Origin: Klenkia sesuvii | Lineage (GTDB): Bacteria; Actinomycetota; Actinomycetes; Mycobacteriales; Geodermatophilaceae | DNA length: 64,000 bases | Assembly: GCF_037083825.1 (NCBI RefSeq) | Contig: NZ_JBAPLU010000012.1 | Location: forward strand, 57,877-121,876 | Direction: 5' to 3' | Shown: piece after piece, positions 30,827 through 39,620 of the stretch | Numbering within the stretch: position 1 is the first letter of the stretch | Layout: each line of letters begins with the position of its first letter | Made by a program: the position numbers and the translations under genes | Notes under the pieces: model-generated | Told to the model about the DNA's origin: nothing | Database searches by the model: none | What the model saw: the letters and a program-made list of their open reading frames with translations, nothing else

Positions 30827-30847
30827 GCACTAACGAATGGTTAGTGC
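30827..30847. promoter_or_regulatory. inverted-repeat operator between the HxlR and QorB-like genes
   Basis: GCACTAAC-N5-GTTAGTGC has perfect 8-base arms and sits 18 bp before the QorB-like start and 27 bp before the HxlR start. It is the obvious binding site for the divergently encoded HxlR protein. Confidence 0.75.
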
Positions 30848-30865
30848 ACTACGAGGAGGAAGCAC

Positions 30866-31723
30866 ATGATCGCCGTCACCGGAGCCACCGGGCAGCTCGG
30901 CCGGCTCGTCGTCACCGGCCTCCTGGATGCCGGGGTCCCGGCGTCCGGGGTCACCGCCGTCGTGCGCGACCCGGCCAAGGCAGCCGACCTCGCTGACCGC
31001 GGCGTCGTGGTCGCCGTCGCCGACTACACCGACCCGGCCGGTCTGCAGACCGCCCTGCAGGGCGTGGACCGGTTGCTCCTGGTGTCCGGCAGCGAGGTGG
31101 GGCAGCGGGTGGCCCAGCACACCAACGTCGTCACCGCCGCGGCGGCGGCCGGGGTCGGCCTGCTGGTCTACACCTCGGCCCCGAAGGCCGACGACACGAC
31201 GCTCGTACTGGCCCCCGAGCACCAGGCCACCGAGGAGGCCATCGCCGCCAGCGGGGTTCCGGCGCTCGTGCTGCGCAACAACTGGTACTGGGAGAACTAC
31301 GACGCCCAGGTGCAGCAGGCGGCGGCCACCGGGCAGCTCACCGGCAGCTCGGGCAGCGGCCGCGCATGGCCGGCGTCGCGGGCGGACTTCGCCGCCGCGG
31401 CCGTCGCCGTCCTGACCGCCGAGCAGCCGGGGACCGGCGTGCTCGAACTCGGTGGCGACCAGGCCTTCACCCTGGCCGACCTCGCCGCCGAGGTCGGCAG
31501 GCAGACCGGCACCGAGGTCGCCTACGCCGACTTGACGCCCGACGAGCACCGCGCAGCGCTGCTGGCGGCCGGGCTGGACGAGGGGACAGCCGGGTTCGTC
31601 GTGGCCCTCGACGGCAACATCGCCGCGGGGGAGCTCGACGCCGGGCAGGGCGGGATCTCCTCGCTCACCGGGCGTCCGACCCGCACCCTGGCCGAGCACG
31701 TCGCCCTCGTCCTGGGCCGCTGA
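30866..31723 (+). CDS. QorB-like NAD(P)H:quinone oxidoreductase (NmrA/SDR fold)
   Basis: The 285-residue protein has the dinucleotide motif TGATGQLG at its N-terminus and the QorB-specific stretches VDRLLLVSGSEVGQRVAQHTNVV and VLRNNWYWENY. QorB (YtfG) reduces quinones with NADPH in the cytoplasm. The ATG follows AGGAGGAAG. Upstream lies the HxlR operator, so expression is probably induced by the same signal that releases that regulator. A 17-bp hairpin follows the stop. Confidence 0.85.
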   Translation: MIAVTGATGQLGRLVVTGLLDAGVPASGVTAVVRDPAKAADLADRGVVVAVADYTDPAGLQTALQGVDRLLLVSGSEVGQRVAQHTNVVTAAAAAGVGLLVYTSAPKADDTTLVLAPEHQATEEAIAASGVPALVLRNNWYWENYDAQVQQAAATGQLTGSSGSGRAWPASRADFAAAAVAVLTAEQPGTGVLELGGDQAFTLADLAAEVGRQTGTEVAYADLTPDEHRAALLAAGLDEGTAGFVVALDGNIAAGELDAGQGGISSLTGRPTRTLAEHVALVLGR

Positions 31724-31738
31724 CCCGCCGGACCGGGC

Positions 31739-31780
31739 CGACGTCCCGGCGCAGGTCAGCGGGCCTGCGCCGGGACGTCG
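31739..31780. terminator. bidirectional terminator between the QorB-like and DUF3046 genes
   Basis: A perfect 17-bp stem (31739-31755 with 31764-31780) surrounds an 8-base loop. The TCA in the loop is the DUF3046 stop codon, so the hairpin is partly coding for DUF3046 and serves both convergent genes. Confidence 0.75.
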
Positions 31781-31950
31781 AACTCCTCGCAGATGGCCAA
31801 CCAGACCGTGCGCACGGGCACCCCGCTGTCGATGGCACCGACGGCGGTGCGGCCCTCGAACGCCGAGAAGACGTGGTCGCGTGCGATCGCCTCCCCGCGG
31901 ACGTCGCCGAACTGCTCCCGCAGCTGTCCCCAGAACTCCTGCAGTCGCAC
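31756..31950 (-). CDS. DUF3046 small protein
   Basis: This 64-residue protein (RLQEFWGQLREQFGDVRGEAIARD...) belongs to DUF3046, a small actinobacterial family commonly found next to recA/recX; the M. tuberculosis relative lies near recA. The function is unknown. The GTG start is 7 nt after TACCGT on the minus strand, so the transcript is probably leaderless. The stop lies in the loop of a shared terminator. Confidence 0.85.
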   Translation of the reverse strand: MRLQEFWGQLREQFGDVRGEAIARDHVFSAFEGRTAVGAIDSGVPVRTVWLAICEEFDVPAQAR

Positions 31951-31957
31951 CCCGTCG

Positions 31958-31963
31958 ACGGTA
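31958..31963 (-). promoter_or_regulatory. leaderless -10 box, DUF3046
   Basis: TACCGT on the minus strand, 7 nt before the GTG start. The -10 of the divergent micro-protein lies 8 bp away, so the two promoters overlap. Confidence 0.5.
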
Positions 31964-31971
31964 CCCGCGGC

Positions 31972-31977
31972 TAGCGT
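31972..31977 (+). promoter_or_regulatory. leaderless -10 box, membrane micro-protein
   Basis: TAGCGT ends 6 nt before the ATG at 31984. Confidence 0.5.
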
Positions 31978-31983
31978 GCTCGC

Positions 31984-32088
31984 ATGATCCCCAGCACCGG
32001 TTCGGCCACCTGGGACACCGTCGGGCAGGTCGCCCTGGCCTGCCTGCTGGCGGTCTCCCTGCTGATCATGTGGCGCCGCCGTCGGTGA
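31984..32088 (+). CDS. 34-residue single-pass membrane micro-protein
   Basis: This short ORF codes for 34 residues with one hydrophobic helix (VGQVALACLLAVSLLIMW) followed by RRRR at the end, which would leave the C-terminus in the cytoplasm. A -10 box 6 nt before the ATG suggests a leaderless transcript. It fits exactly between the DUF3046 promoter and the end of the acyl-CoA dehydrogenase gene. I know no family for it. It could be chance, but helix, charge and promoter agree. Confidence 0.5.
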   Translation: MIPSTGSATWDTVGQVALACLLAVSLLIMWRRRR

Positions 32089-32091
32089 GGG

Positions 32092-33237
32092 TCACAGCCC
32101 CATCGAGCGCCCGATGATCTCCTTCATGATCTCGTTCGTGCCGCCGTAGATGGACTGCACCCGCGCGTCGCGCCACGCCTTGGAGACCGGGTACTCGTCC
32201 ATGTAGCCGTAGCCGCCGTGCAGCTGCAGGCACTTGTCGGCGACCCGGTTCTGCAGGTCCGAGCACCACCACTTGGCCTGGGCGGCGTCGACGGCGGTGA
32301 GGGTGCCGGCATCCAGCTGCCGGATGCACTCGTCGACGAACACGCGCGCGATCGTCGCCTCGGTCTGCAGCTCGGCGAGGGTGAAGCGGCTGTTCTGGAA
32401 GCTGCCGACGGGACGACCGAACGCCGTCCGGCTGCTCACGTACTCCACCGTCTGGGCCAGCACGGTCTCCACGGCGGCCACCGCGCCGATCGCGATCGAC
32501 AGCCGCTCCTGCGGCAGGTTCTCCATCAGGTGCAGGAAGCCCCGGTCGACCGTGCCCAGGACGTTGGCCGCCGGCACCCGGACGTCGGTGAAGAACAGCT
32601 CGGCCGTGTCCTGGGCCTTCAGGCCGACCTTCTCCAGGTTGCGGCCGCGCTCGAAGCCGGCCATGCCCCGTTCGACGACGAGCAGGCTGGTGCCCTTGGA
32701 CGCCGGGGCGTCGGGGTTCGTGCGGGCGACCACGACGACGAGGTCGGCGTTGATGCCGTTGGTGATGAAGGTCTTGCTGCCGTTGAGCACGTAGTCGTCG
32801 CCGTCACGGCGGGCGGTGGTGGTGATGCCCTGGAGGTCACTGCCCGTGCCCGGCTCGGTCATCGCGATGGCGGTGATCAGCTCGCCGGAGCAGAAGCCGG
32901 GGACCCAGCGCTCCTTCTGCTCCTCGGTGGCCAGGTCGCGCAGGTAGGGGCTGACGACGTCGTTGTGCAGACCGAACCCGACGCCGGACGCCCCCACCCG
33001 GACCATCTCCTCGGCCAGCACCGCCTGGTAGCGGAAGTCGCGCACGCCCCCGCCGCCGTACCGCTCCTCCTGGTCGATGCCGAGGAAGCCCTGCTCGCCA
33101 CCGGCGGTCCACACCTCACGGGGCACGATGGAGTCCTTCTCCCACTGGGCGTGGAAGGGCGCGATCTCCTTCTCCACGAACGTGCGCACGCTGGCGCGGA
33201 AGTCGTCGTGGTCGGCCTCGTACAGGTGGGAGCGCAT
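32092..33237 (-). CDS. acyl-CoA dehydrogenase
   Basis: This FAD enzyme of about 381 residues oxidises an acyl-CoA to the enoyl-CoA. The family signatures are present: AIAMTEPGTGSDLQGI, RTAFGRPVGSFQN, LHGGYGYMDEYPVSKAWRDARV and the end QSIYGGTNEIMKEIIGR. A glutamate in the GGTNE segment is at the position of the catalytic base in several subfamilies. I chose the ATG at 33235-33237 (MRSHLYEADHDDF), which fits related proteins; a TTG seven codons earlier is possible. Substrate chain length cannot be read. It diverges from lhr. Confidence 0.9.
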   Translation of the reverse strand: MRSHLYEADHDDFRASVRTFVEKEIAPFHAQWEKDSIVPREVWTAGGEQGFLGIDQEERYGGGGVRDFRYQAVLAEEMVRVGASGVGFGLHNDVVSPYLRDLATEEQKERWVPGFCSGELITAIAMTEPGTGSDLQGITTTARRDGDDYVLNGSKTFITNGINADLVVVVARTNPDAPASKGTSLLVVERGMAGFERGRNLEKVGLKAQDTAELFFTDVRVPAANVLGTVDRGFLHLMENLPQERLSIAIGAVAAVETVLAQTVEYVSSRTAFGRPVGSFQNSRFTLAELQTEATIARVFVDECIRQLDAGTLTAVDAAQAKWWCSDLQNRVADKCLQLHGGYGYMDEYPVSKAWRDARVQSIYGGTNEIMKEIIGRSMGL

Positions 33238-33315
33238 GCCGGCGACTGTGGCAGACAACGCTGACTGTTTCTAGCCCCCTGCGTAAATGTCGGACCCCCT
33301 GGGGACACTCGTCCC

Positions 33316-36300
33316 GTGCCCACCGCGCCGTCCGCGATCGACCGGTTCACCGAGCCCACCCGGGCCTGGTTCACCGGTGCCTTCGACCGCCCGACGGCGG
33401 CCCAGGAGGGCGCCTGGACGGCGATCAGCAGCGGTGAGCACGCGCTGGTCGTGGCCCCCACCGGGTCGGGCAAGACCCTGGCCGCCTTCCTCTGGTCCCT
33501 CGACCGGTTGGCCAGCACGCCCCCGGCCGACGAGAAGCGCGCCTGCCGGGTCCTCTACGTCTCCCCGCTCAAGGCCTTGGCCGTCGACGTCGAGCGCAAC
33601 CTGCGGGCTCCCCTGGCCGGCATCGGGCAGGCCGCCGCGCGCCTGGGGCTCCCGCGGCCGGGGATCAGCGTGGGCATCCGGTCCGGCGACACCCCGGCCG
33701 ACGAGCGGCGCGCCTTCGCCCGGCGCCCCACCGACATCCTCATCACCACGCCCGAGTCGCTGTTCCTGCTGCTCACCAGCCAGGCCCGCGAGGCCCTGCG
33801 GGGGGTCGAGACCGTGATCCTCGACGAGGTGCACGCGGTCTGCGGCAGCAAGCGCGGGGCGCACCTGGCGGTCTCCCTCGACCGGCTGGACGCGCTGCTG
33901 GACAAGCCGGCTCAGCGGATCGGTCTGTCGGCCACCGTGCGGCCGATCGAGGAGGTCTCCACCTTCCTGGCCGGCGGCCGGCCGGTGCAGGTGGTGGCCC
34001 CGCCGTCGGAGAAGGAGTGGGACCTCTCCGTCGTCGTCCCGGTCGAGGACATGAGCCAGCTGGGGCAGCCGACCGGTGAGCTCGACGGCTCCGCCTCGGG
34101 GTCGCAGCCGCGCAGCTCCATCTGGCCGGCGGTCGAGGAACGCGTGCTCGACCTCATCGAGGCCCACCGGTCCACCATCGTGTTCGCCAACTCCCGGCGG
34201 CTGGCCGAACGCCTGACCAGCCGGCTGAACGAGCTCGCGTACGAACGCGCCACCGGCGAGACCGTCCCCGCCGGCGCGGACGCAGCACAGCTCATGGCCC
34301 AGTCCGGCGGGGGCGGCGGGCTGCCACCCGACGCCAAACCGGTCGCCAGCGCCCACCACGGGTCGGTCTCGCGCGAGCAGCGGGCCGTCGTGGAGGAAGC
34401 GCTCAAGTCGGGCCAGCTCCCGGCCGTGGTCGCCACCTCGTCGCTGGAGCTGGGCATCGACATGGGTGCGGTCGACCTGGTGGTGCAGGTCGAGTCCCCG
34501 CCCAACGTCGCCGCCGGGCTGCAACGCGTGGGGCGGGCCGGGCACCAGGTCGGGGCGGTCAGCCGCGGTGTGCTGTTCCCCAAGTTCCGCGGGGACCTCG
34601 TGCAGTCGGCCGTGGTCGCCGAGCGCATGAAGGCGGGCCAGATCGAGTCCATCCGCTACCTGCGCAACCCGCTCGACGTCCTGGCCCAGCAGATCGTTGC
34701 CATCGTCGCGGAGGAGCCGAAGACCGTCGGCGAGGTCGCCGGCGTCCTGCGACGCTCGGCAGCCTTCGCCTCGCTGCCGGACTCCGCGCTGCACGCCGTG
34801 CTGGACATGCTGGCCGGCCGCTACCCCTCCGACGCGTTCGCCGAGCTGCGCCCCCGGCTCACCTGGGACCGGGTCACCGACACCCTGACCGCCCGCACCG
34901 GCGCCCAACGGCTGGCCGTCACCAGCGGCGGCACCATCCCCGACCGGGGGCTGTTCGGCGTCTTCATCGTCTCCGGCGGGGGCGAGACCGGTGGCCGACG
35001 CGTCGGGGAGCTCGATGAGGAGATGGTCTACGAGTCGCGGGTGGGCGACGTGTTCCTCCTGGGCTCCTCCTCGTGGCGCATCGAGGAGATCACCCACGAC
35101 CGGGTGCTGGTGACCCCCGCCCCCGGTCAGCCCGGGAAGATGCCGTTCTGGCACGGCGACACCCTCGGCCGCCCGCTGGAGCTGGGGCGGGCACTGGGCG
35201 CCTTCCTGCGGGAGGTCGGTGGCGCCACCGCCGACGTCGGCCTCGCGCGGGCCCGAGCAGCCGGCCTCGACGAGTGGGGCGCTGCCAACCTGCAGGCCTA
35301 CCTGGCCGAGCAGAAGGCGGCCACCGGTCACCTGCCCGACGACCGCACCCTGCTGGTCGAGCGGTTCCGCGACGAGCTGGGCGACTGGCGGCTGGTCGTG
35401 CACTCCCCCTTCGGCGCCCAGGTGAACGCGCCGTGGGCCCTCGTGCTCGCCGCCCGGCTGCGCGAGCGGTACGGCGTCGACGTGGCCTCCATGCACGCCG
35501 ACGACGGCATCGTGCTCCGGTTGCCCGACACGACCGGCGAACCGCCCGAGGCCGACCTCGCCATCCTCGACCCCGACGACGTCGAGCGCGAGGTCACCGC
35601 CGAGGTCGGCAACTCGGCACTGTTCGCCAGCCGCTTCCGCGAGTGCGCCGCCCGCGCCCTGCTCCTCCCCCGCCGCGACCCCCGACGCCGCACCCCGCTC
35701 TGGCAGCAACGGCAGCGCGCCGCCCAGCTGCTCAGCGTCGCCAGCGAGTTCTCCGGGTTCCCCATCACGTTGGAGGCGGTGCGGGAGGTGCTGCAGGACG
35801 TCTACGACGTACCCGGACTGGTCGAGTTGATGAGCGACGTCCGCGCGCGCCGCGTGCGGGTCGCCGACGTGCAGACCCAGACCGCCTCACCGTTCGCCCA
35901 GTCGCTGCTGTTCGGCTACGTCGGCCAGTTCATCTACGAGGGGGACGCCCCGCTGGCCGAGCGGCGCGCCCAGGCACTGGCACTGGACACCGGCCTGCTC
36001 GCCGAGCTCCTGGGCCGCTCGGAGCTGCGGGAGCTGCTCGACGGCGACGCCCTGGGTGAGATCGAGGCCGAGCTGCAGCGCCTGCCGGCCGACCGGCACC
36101 CCCGCGACGTCGACGCCGGTGCCGACCTGCTGCGGGTGGTCGGTGACCTCACCGCCACCGAGGCCGCCGCCCGTGGTGTCCCCCAGGCGTGGCTCGACGA
36201 GCTCGTCGCCGGTCGCCGGGCGCTGCAGGTCCGCATCGCCGGGCAGGACCGGTGGATCGCCATCGAGGACGCCGGGCGGTTCCGCGACGCGCTCGGCACC

Positions 36301-37944
36301 GCCCTGCCCGTCGGGGTCCCCGAGGTGTTCACCGAACCCGTCGCCGACCCGCTCGGGGACCTCGTGGGCCGCTACGCCCGCACGCACGGCCCGTTCGTGC
36401 CCAGCGAGGTCGCCGACCGGCTCGGCCTCGGGGTGGCCGTGGTGACCACGACCGTCGCGCGACTGGTGGGCACCGGGCGCATCGTGACCGGCGAGTTCCG
36501 ACCGGGCGGGGTGGGCCAGGAGTGGTGCGACGCCGACGTGCTGCGCTCCATCCGCCGGCGCTCCCTGGCCAAGCTGCGCCAGGAGGTGGAACCGGTCCCC
36601 ACGACGACGCTGGCCCGCTACACCCCGTCGTGGCAGTCGGTCGGCAGCCGCATGCGCGGTGTCGACGGCGTGCTCGCCGTCGTCGAGCAGCTGGCCGGCG
36701 CCCTGGTACCGGCCTCGGCCCTGGAGACCCTCGTGCTGCCCTCGCGGGTGCAGGGCTACCAGCCGGGCATGCTCGACGAGCTGACCAGCGCCGGCGAGGT
36801 GCTCTGGGCAGGCGCCGGCGGGCTGGCGGGCGGCGACGGGTGGCTCACCCTGGTGCCGGCCGACCTGGCCGAGCTGCTGCTGCCCGAACCCCCGCTGGGT
36901 GCCCGCGACGAGGGTGGGGTCGCCCAGCAGGTGCTCGACGAGCTCGCCGGCGGGCAGGCACTGTTCTTCCGGGGGCTGTCCGACCGGGTCGGGGCCACCG
37001 ACGACCAGGCCTTCGCCGAGGTCGTGTGGGACCTGGTCTGGGCCGGTGCCCTGACCAACGACACGCTGGCACCCCTGCGAGCACGTCTGGCCGGCGGCGG
37101 GGCCCACAAGAAGTCGGCGCCGGCACCCCGCGCCCGGCTCGACCGCACCCGGTACGGACGCACCCGGGTGGGCCGCCCGGCCATGCCGAGCCGCACCGGC
37201 CCGCCGATGGTGGCCGGCCGCTGGTCCCGGCTGCCCGAGCTCGAGACCAACGCCACCAAGCGGAACAACGCCCGCACCGAGTCGCTGCTGGAGCGGCACG
37301 GCGTCCTGACCCGGGGCGCGGTCATGGCCGAGCAGGTGCTGGGCGGCTTCTCCGCGGTCTACCCGATCCTGCGGGCCTACGAGGAGAACGGCCGGGCCCG
37401 CCGTGGCTACTTCGTGGAGACCCTGGGCGCGGCCCAGTTCGGCACCCCCGGCTCGATCGACCGCCTGCGCAGCTTCGCCAGCCCCGACCGCACGCCCAGC
37501 CCGGCCGTCGTGCTGGCCGCCACCGACCCGGCCAACGTGTACGGGGCGGCGCTGCCGTGGCCCGACCGCCCCGGCGCCGACGGCAACCCGGCAGCCGACG
37601 CCGTCGGCCTGGGCGAGGGCGACGACGGCGCCCCGGTGCGCAAGCGGAGCGCCAGCGGCCACCGGGCCGGGCGCAAGGCCGGCGCACTGGTCGTCCTCGT
37701 CGACGGCGAGTTGGTCCTCTACGTCGAGCGGGGAGGCAAGACCCTGCTCTCCTGGACCGAGGACGACGTCGCGCTCAAGGAGGCGTCGACCGCCCTCGCC
37801 GGAGCCGTCGCGGCCGGGGCACTGGGTCGGATGACCGTGCAGAAGGCCGACGGCGCCTCCGTGCACGAGTCCACCCCGCTGTCGGCCGCCCTGCAGGCGG
37901 CCGGGTTCAGCGCGACCCCGCGCGGCCTGCGGCTGCGCGGGTAG
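33316..37944 (+). CDS. lhr: Lhr, large ATP-dependent DNA helicase
   Basis: Lhr is a 3'-5' ATP-dependent helicase linked to DNA repair. At 1542 residues it has the usual full length of the bacterial family. The N-terminal core has Walker A PTGSGKT (48-54), DEVH (Walker B), the SAT motif in GLSATVRP, and QRVGRAGH as motif VI. A winged-helix and Lhr-specific domain follow, then the long C-terminal extension. The GTG start fits, and GACACT 6 nt before it could be a weak leaderless -10. A Nei/Fpg glycosylase lies just beyond it, as in mycobacteria. Four 8-bp repeats begin at its stop. Confidence 0.95.
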   Translation: MPTAPSAIDRFTEPTRAWFTGAFDRPTAAQEGAWTAISSGEHALVVAPTGSGKTLAAFLWSLDRLASTPPADEKRACRVLYVSPLKALAVDVERNLRAPLAGIGQAAARLGLPRPGISVGIRSGDTPADERRAFARRPTDILITTPESLFLLLTSQAREALRGVETVILDEVHAVCGSKRGAHLAVSLDRLDALLDKPAQRIGLSATVRPIEEVSTFLAGGRPVQVVAPPSEKEWDLSVVVPVEDMSQLGQPTGELDGSASGSQPRSSIWPAVEERVLDLIEAHRSTIVFANSRRLAERLTSRLNELAYERATGETVPAGADAAQLMAQSGGGGGLPPDAKPVASAHHGSVSREQRAVVEEALKSGQLPAVVATSSLELGIDMGAVDLVVQVESPPNVAAGLQRVGRAGHQVGAVSRGVLFPKFRGDLVQSAVVAERMKAGQIESIRYLRNPLDVLAQQIVAIVAEEPKTVGEVAGVLRRSAAFASLPDSALHAVLDMLAGRYPSDAFAELRPRLTWDRVTDTLTARTGAQRLAVTSGGTIPDRGLFGVFIVSGGGETGGRRVGELDEEMVYESRVGDVFLLGSSSWRIEEITHDRVLVTPAPGQPGKMPFWHGDTLGRPLELGRALGAFLREVGGATADVGLARARAAGLDEWGAANLQAYLAEQKAATGHLPDDRTLLVERFRDELGDWRLVVHSPFGAQVNAPWALVLAARLRERYGVDVASMHADDGIVLRLPDTTGEPPEADLAILDPDDVEREVTAEVGNSALFASRFRECAARALLLPRRDPRRRTPLWQQRQRAAQLLSVASEFSGFPITLEAVREVLQDVYDVPGLVELMSDVRARRVRVADVQTQTASPFAQSLLFGYVGQFIYEGDAPLAERRAQALALDTGLLAELLGRSELRELLDGDALGEIEAELQRLPADRHPRDVDAGADLLRVVGDLTATEAAARGVPQAWLDELVAGRRALQVRIAGQDRWIAIEDAGRFRDALGTALPVGVPEVFTEPVADPLGDLVGRYARTHGPFVPSEVADRLGLGVAVVTTTVARLVGTGRIVTGEFRPGGVGQEWCDADVLRSIRRRSLAKLRQEVEPVPTTTLARYTPSWQSVGSRMRGVDGVLAVVEQLAGALVPASALETLVLPSRVQGYQPGMLDELTSAGEVLWAGAGGLAGGDGWLTLVPADLAELLLPEPPLGARDEGGVAQQVLDELAGGQALFFRGLSDRVGATDDQAFAEVVWDLVWAGALTNDTLAPLRARLAGGGAHKKSAPAPRARLDRTRYGRTRVGRPAMPSRTGPPMVAGRWSRLPELETNATKRNNARTESLLERHGVLTRGAVMAEQVLGGFSAVYPILRAYEENGRARRGYFVETLGAAQFGTPGSIDRLRSFASPDRTPSPAVVLAATDPANVYGAALPWPDRPGADGNPAADAVGLGEGDDGAPVRKRSASGHRAGRKAGALVVLVDGELVLYVERGGKTLLSWTEDDVALKEASTALAGAVAAGALGRMTVQKADGASVHESTPLSAALQAAGFSATPRGLRLRG

Positions 37945-37975
37945 TCGACGTGTCGACGTGTCGACCTGTCGACCT
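37944..37975. repeat. four 8-bp tandem repeats starting at the lhr stop
   Basis: GTCGACGT twice and GTCGACCT twice follow one another, beginning with the last base of the lhr TAG. Each unit contains a GTCGAC palindrome. Confidence 0.85.
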
Positions 37976-37986
37976 GCGCATCGCGG

Positions 37987-38550
37987 TCAGCGACCGGGAC
38001 CGGACCGCAGCCAGCTGCCGAACACCCGGGTCAGGGCCGGCATGACGACGAACCGCAGCCCGTTGACCACCACCGCCGCGGACAGCAGCAGCCGTGCGGG
38101 CCAGGGCCAGTCCGCCACGAACGGGTCCACCACGAGGTGGAACGACGACGTCAGCAGGAACACGCCGAGCACGGTCAGCACCACCAGGCGCCAGACGGGC
38201 ACCGCGGGCGTCGTGCGGCCGAAGAAGCCCTCCAGCCCCTCGACCCGGGCGTAGCGCTCGTCCTCGACCAGGTCGGCCAGGCGCGTCATGAGCTGCGCGC
38301 GCTCGGCCGACCGCTCCCAGGCCGCCAGCGAGTCGGCATCGGCGAAGCGGTAGACCAGGTGGTACTCGTCGCTGCCCGCACCCGGTCGCAGCGTGGAGGA
38401 GCCCAGGTGCCCCGGGTAGGTGGCCGCCAACGCCTGCACATCGCGGGCCCACTCCTCGAAGGCCTCGCGGCGGTCGTGGCGCACCACGCGCGCCGCGGTC
38501 ACGGTGACCGGCTGCGGGGTGCTCGACGTCGTCCTGGTGCTCACGGACAT
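37987..38550 (-). CDS. ABM-domain membrane protein
   Basis: The 187-residue protein has an antibiotic-biosynthesis-monooxygenase-type alpha/beta barrel domain (about 14-105: VTVTAARVVRHDRREAFEEW, with YHLVYRFADADSLAAW). Two membrane helices follow (WRLVVLTVLGVFLLTSSFHLVV and LLLSAAVVVNGLRFVV). Such fusions are common in actinobacteria and have no assigned function. An inverted repeat (38552-38565) adjoins the start codon. The ATG at 38548-38550 and a GTG two codons later are both possible. It converges on lhr and diverges from the glycosylase gene. Confidence 0.8.
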   Translation of the reverse strand: MSVSTRTTSSTPQPVTVTAARVVRHDRREAFEEWARDVQALAATYPGHLGSSTLRPGAGSDEYHLVYRFADADSLAAWERSAERAQLMTRLADLVEDERYARVEGLEGFFGRTTPAVPVWRLVVLTVLGVFLLTSSFHLVVDPFVADWPWPARLLLSAAVVVNGLRFVVMPALTRVFGSWLRSGPGR

Positions 38551-38551
38551 A

Positions 38552-38565
38552 TCTCAGCACTGAGA
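38552..38565. promoter_or_regulatory. inverted repeat abutting the ABM gene start
   Basis: TCTCAG-CA-CTGAGA lies directly upstream of the ABM start codon, in the only AT-richer part of the divergent gap. It may be an operator. No regulator gene is adjacent. Confidence 0.35.
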
Positions 38566-38640
38566 CATTCGTGTGTCTTCCCGATGTCGTAGGCCTCACA
38601 CCGACCGGCATTCCCCCTCCCCACCAGGGAGGATGGGACC

Positions 38641-39492
38641 GTGCCCGAGGGAGACACCGTCTGGCTGGCGGCCCAACGCATGGACACCGCCCTGCACGGC
38701 GCCACCCTCACCCGCGGCGAACTGCGGGTACCCCAGCTGGCCGCGGTCGACCTCACCGGCGCCACGGTCACCGAGGTCGTCCCCCGCGGCAAGCACATGC
38801 TGATCCGGCTGGCCGACGGCCGCACGATGCGCACCCACTACCGGATGGACGGCAGCTGGCACGTCTACCGCCCCGGCACCCGGTGGCGGGGCGGCCCCGG
38901 GCACAGCATCCGCGCTGTGCTCGCCACACCGTCGTGGGAATGCGTCGGCTACCGCCTGCACGACATGGCCATCGTGCCCACCGCGCAGGAGGACCAGCTG
39001 GTCGGCCACCTGGGCCCCGACGTGCTCGGCCCCGACTGGGACCTCGACGAGGCGGTGCGCCGCCTGCGGTCGCACCCCGACGAGCAGATCGGCGTCGCCA
39101 TCCTCGACCAGCGCAACCTGGCCGGCCCCGGCAACCTCTACAAGGTCGAGTCGCTGTTCCTGTGCGGGGTGAACCCGTGGGCCCGGGTGGCCGACGTCCC
39201 CGACCTGCCCGGCCTGGTCGAACGTGCCCGGACCCTCATGCTCGCCAACCGGCACCGACCCGAGCAGAGCACCACGGGCGACACCCGGCGTGGCCAGGAC
39301 CACTGGGTGGCCGGGCGCAAGGGCCGCCCCTGCCGCCGCTGCCGCACCCCCATCGTGCTCGGCGACCAGGGTCCCGACCTCCAGGAGCGGGTCACGTGGT
39401 GGTGCCCGCGCTGCCAGGCCGAGCCCGTCCCGGTCGACCCCCGCGCCCGCACCGGCCTGCCCGGCACCGAGCCGCGTCGCGCCCGCTACTGA
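38641..39492 (+). CDS. Nei/Fpg family DNA glycosylase (endonuclease VIII-like)
   Basis: The 283-residue base-excision enzyme starts PEGDTVW after the initiator; the N-terminal proline is the catalytic nucleophile and the next glutamate the proton donor. GKHML carries the conserved lysine, and a C-terminal zinc finger (CRRC and CPRC) completes the H2TH family layout. The PEGDTVW start points to the actinobacterial Nei group rather than MutM. The GTG has a GGGAGG site. The pairing with lhr matches M. tuberculosis lhr-nei. A hairpin follows the gene. Confidence 0.9.
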   Translation: MPEGDTVWLAAQRMDTALHGATLTRGELRVPQLAAVDLTGATVTEVVPRGKHMLIRLADGRTMRTHYRMDGSWHVYRPGTRWRGGPGHSIRAVLATPSWECVGYRLHDMAIVPTAQEDQLVGHLGPDVLGPDWDLDEAVRRLRSHPDEQIGVAILDQRNLAGPGNLYKVESLFLCGVNPWARVADVPDLPGLVERARTLMLANRHRPEQSTTGDTRRGQDHWVAGRKGRPCRRCRTPIVLGDQGPDLQERVTWWCPRCQAEPVPVDPRARTGLPGTEPRRARY

Positions 39493-39535
39493 TCGAACGG
39501 CCCCACGCCCCACCCGGCCGGCGTCACACGACGCC

Positions 39536-39567
39536 GGGGACCCGTTCCGGAGCGGGAACGGGTCCCC
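39536..39567 (+). terminator. terminator downstream of the Nei/Fpg gene
   Basis: GGGGACCCGTTCC and GGAACGGGTCCCC form a perfect 13-bp stem with a 6-base loop, between the convergent glycosylase and pspA genes. Confidence 0.7.
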
Positions 39568-39620
39568 AGCGTCAGCTGACGGTCACCGCGGGGCGGGCGG
39601 GGTGGCGCCGCACGGGCGGG

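Noticed and set aside
33271..35709. An 812-codon open frame on the minus strand opposite lhr
   Set aside because: It is the complementary frame of lhr, which has complete helicase motifs. The antisense product has no recognisable domain.
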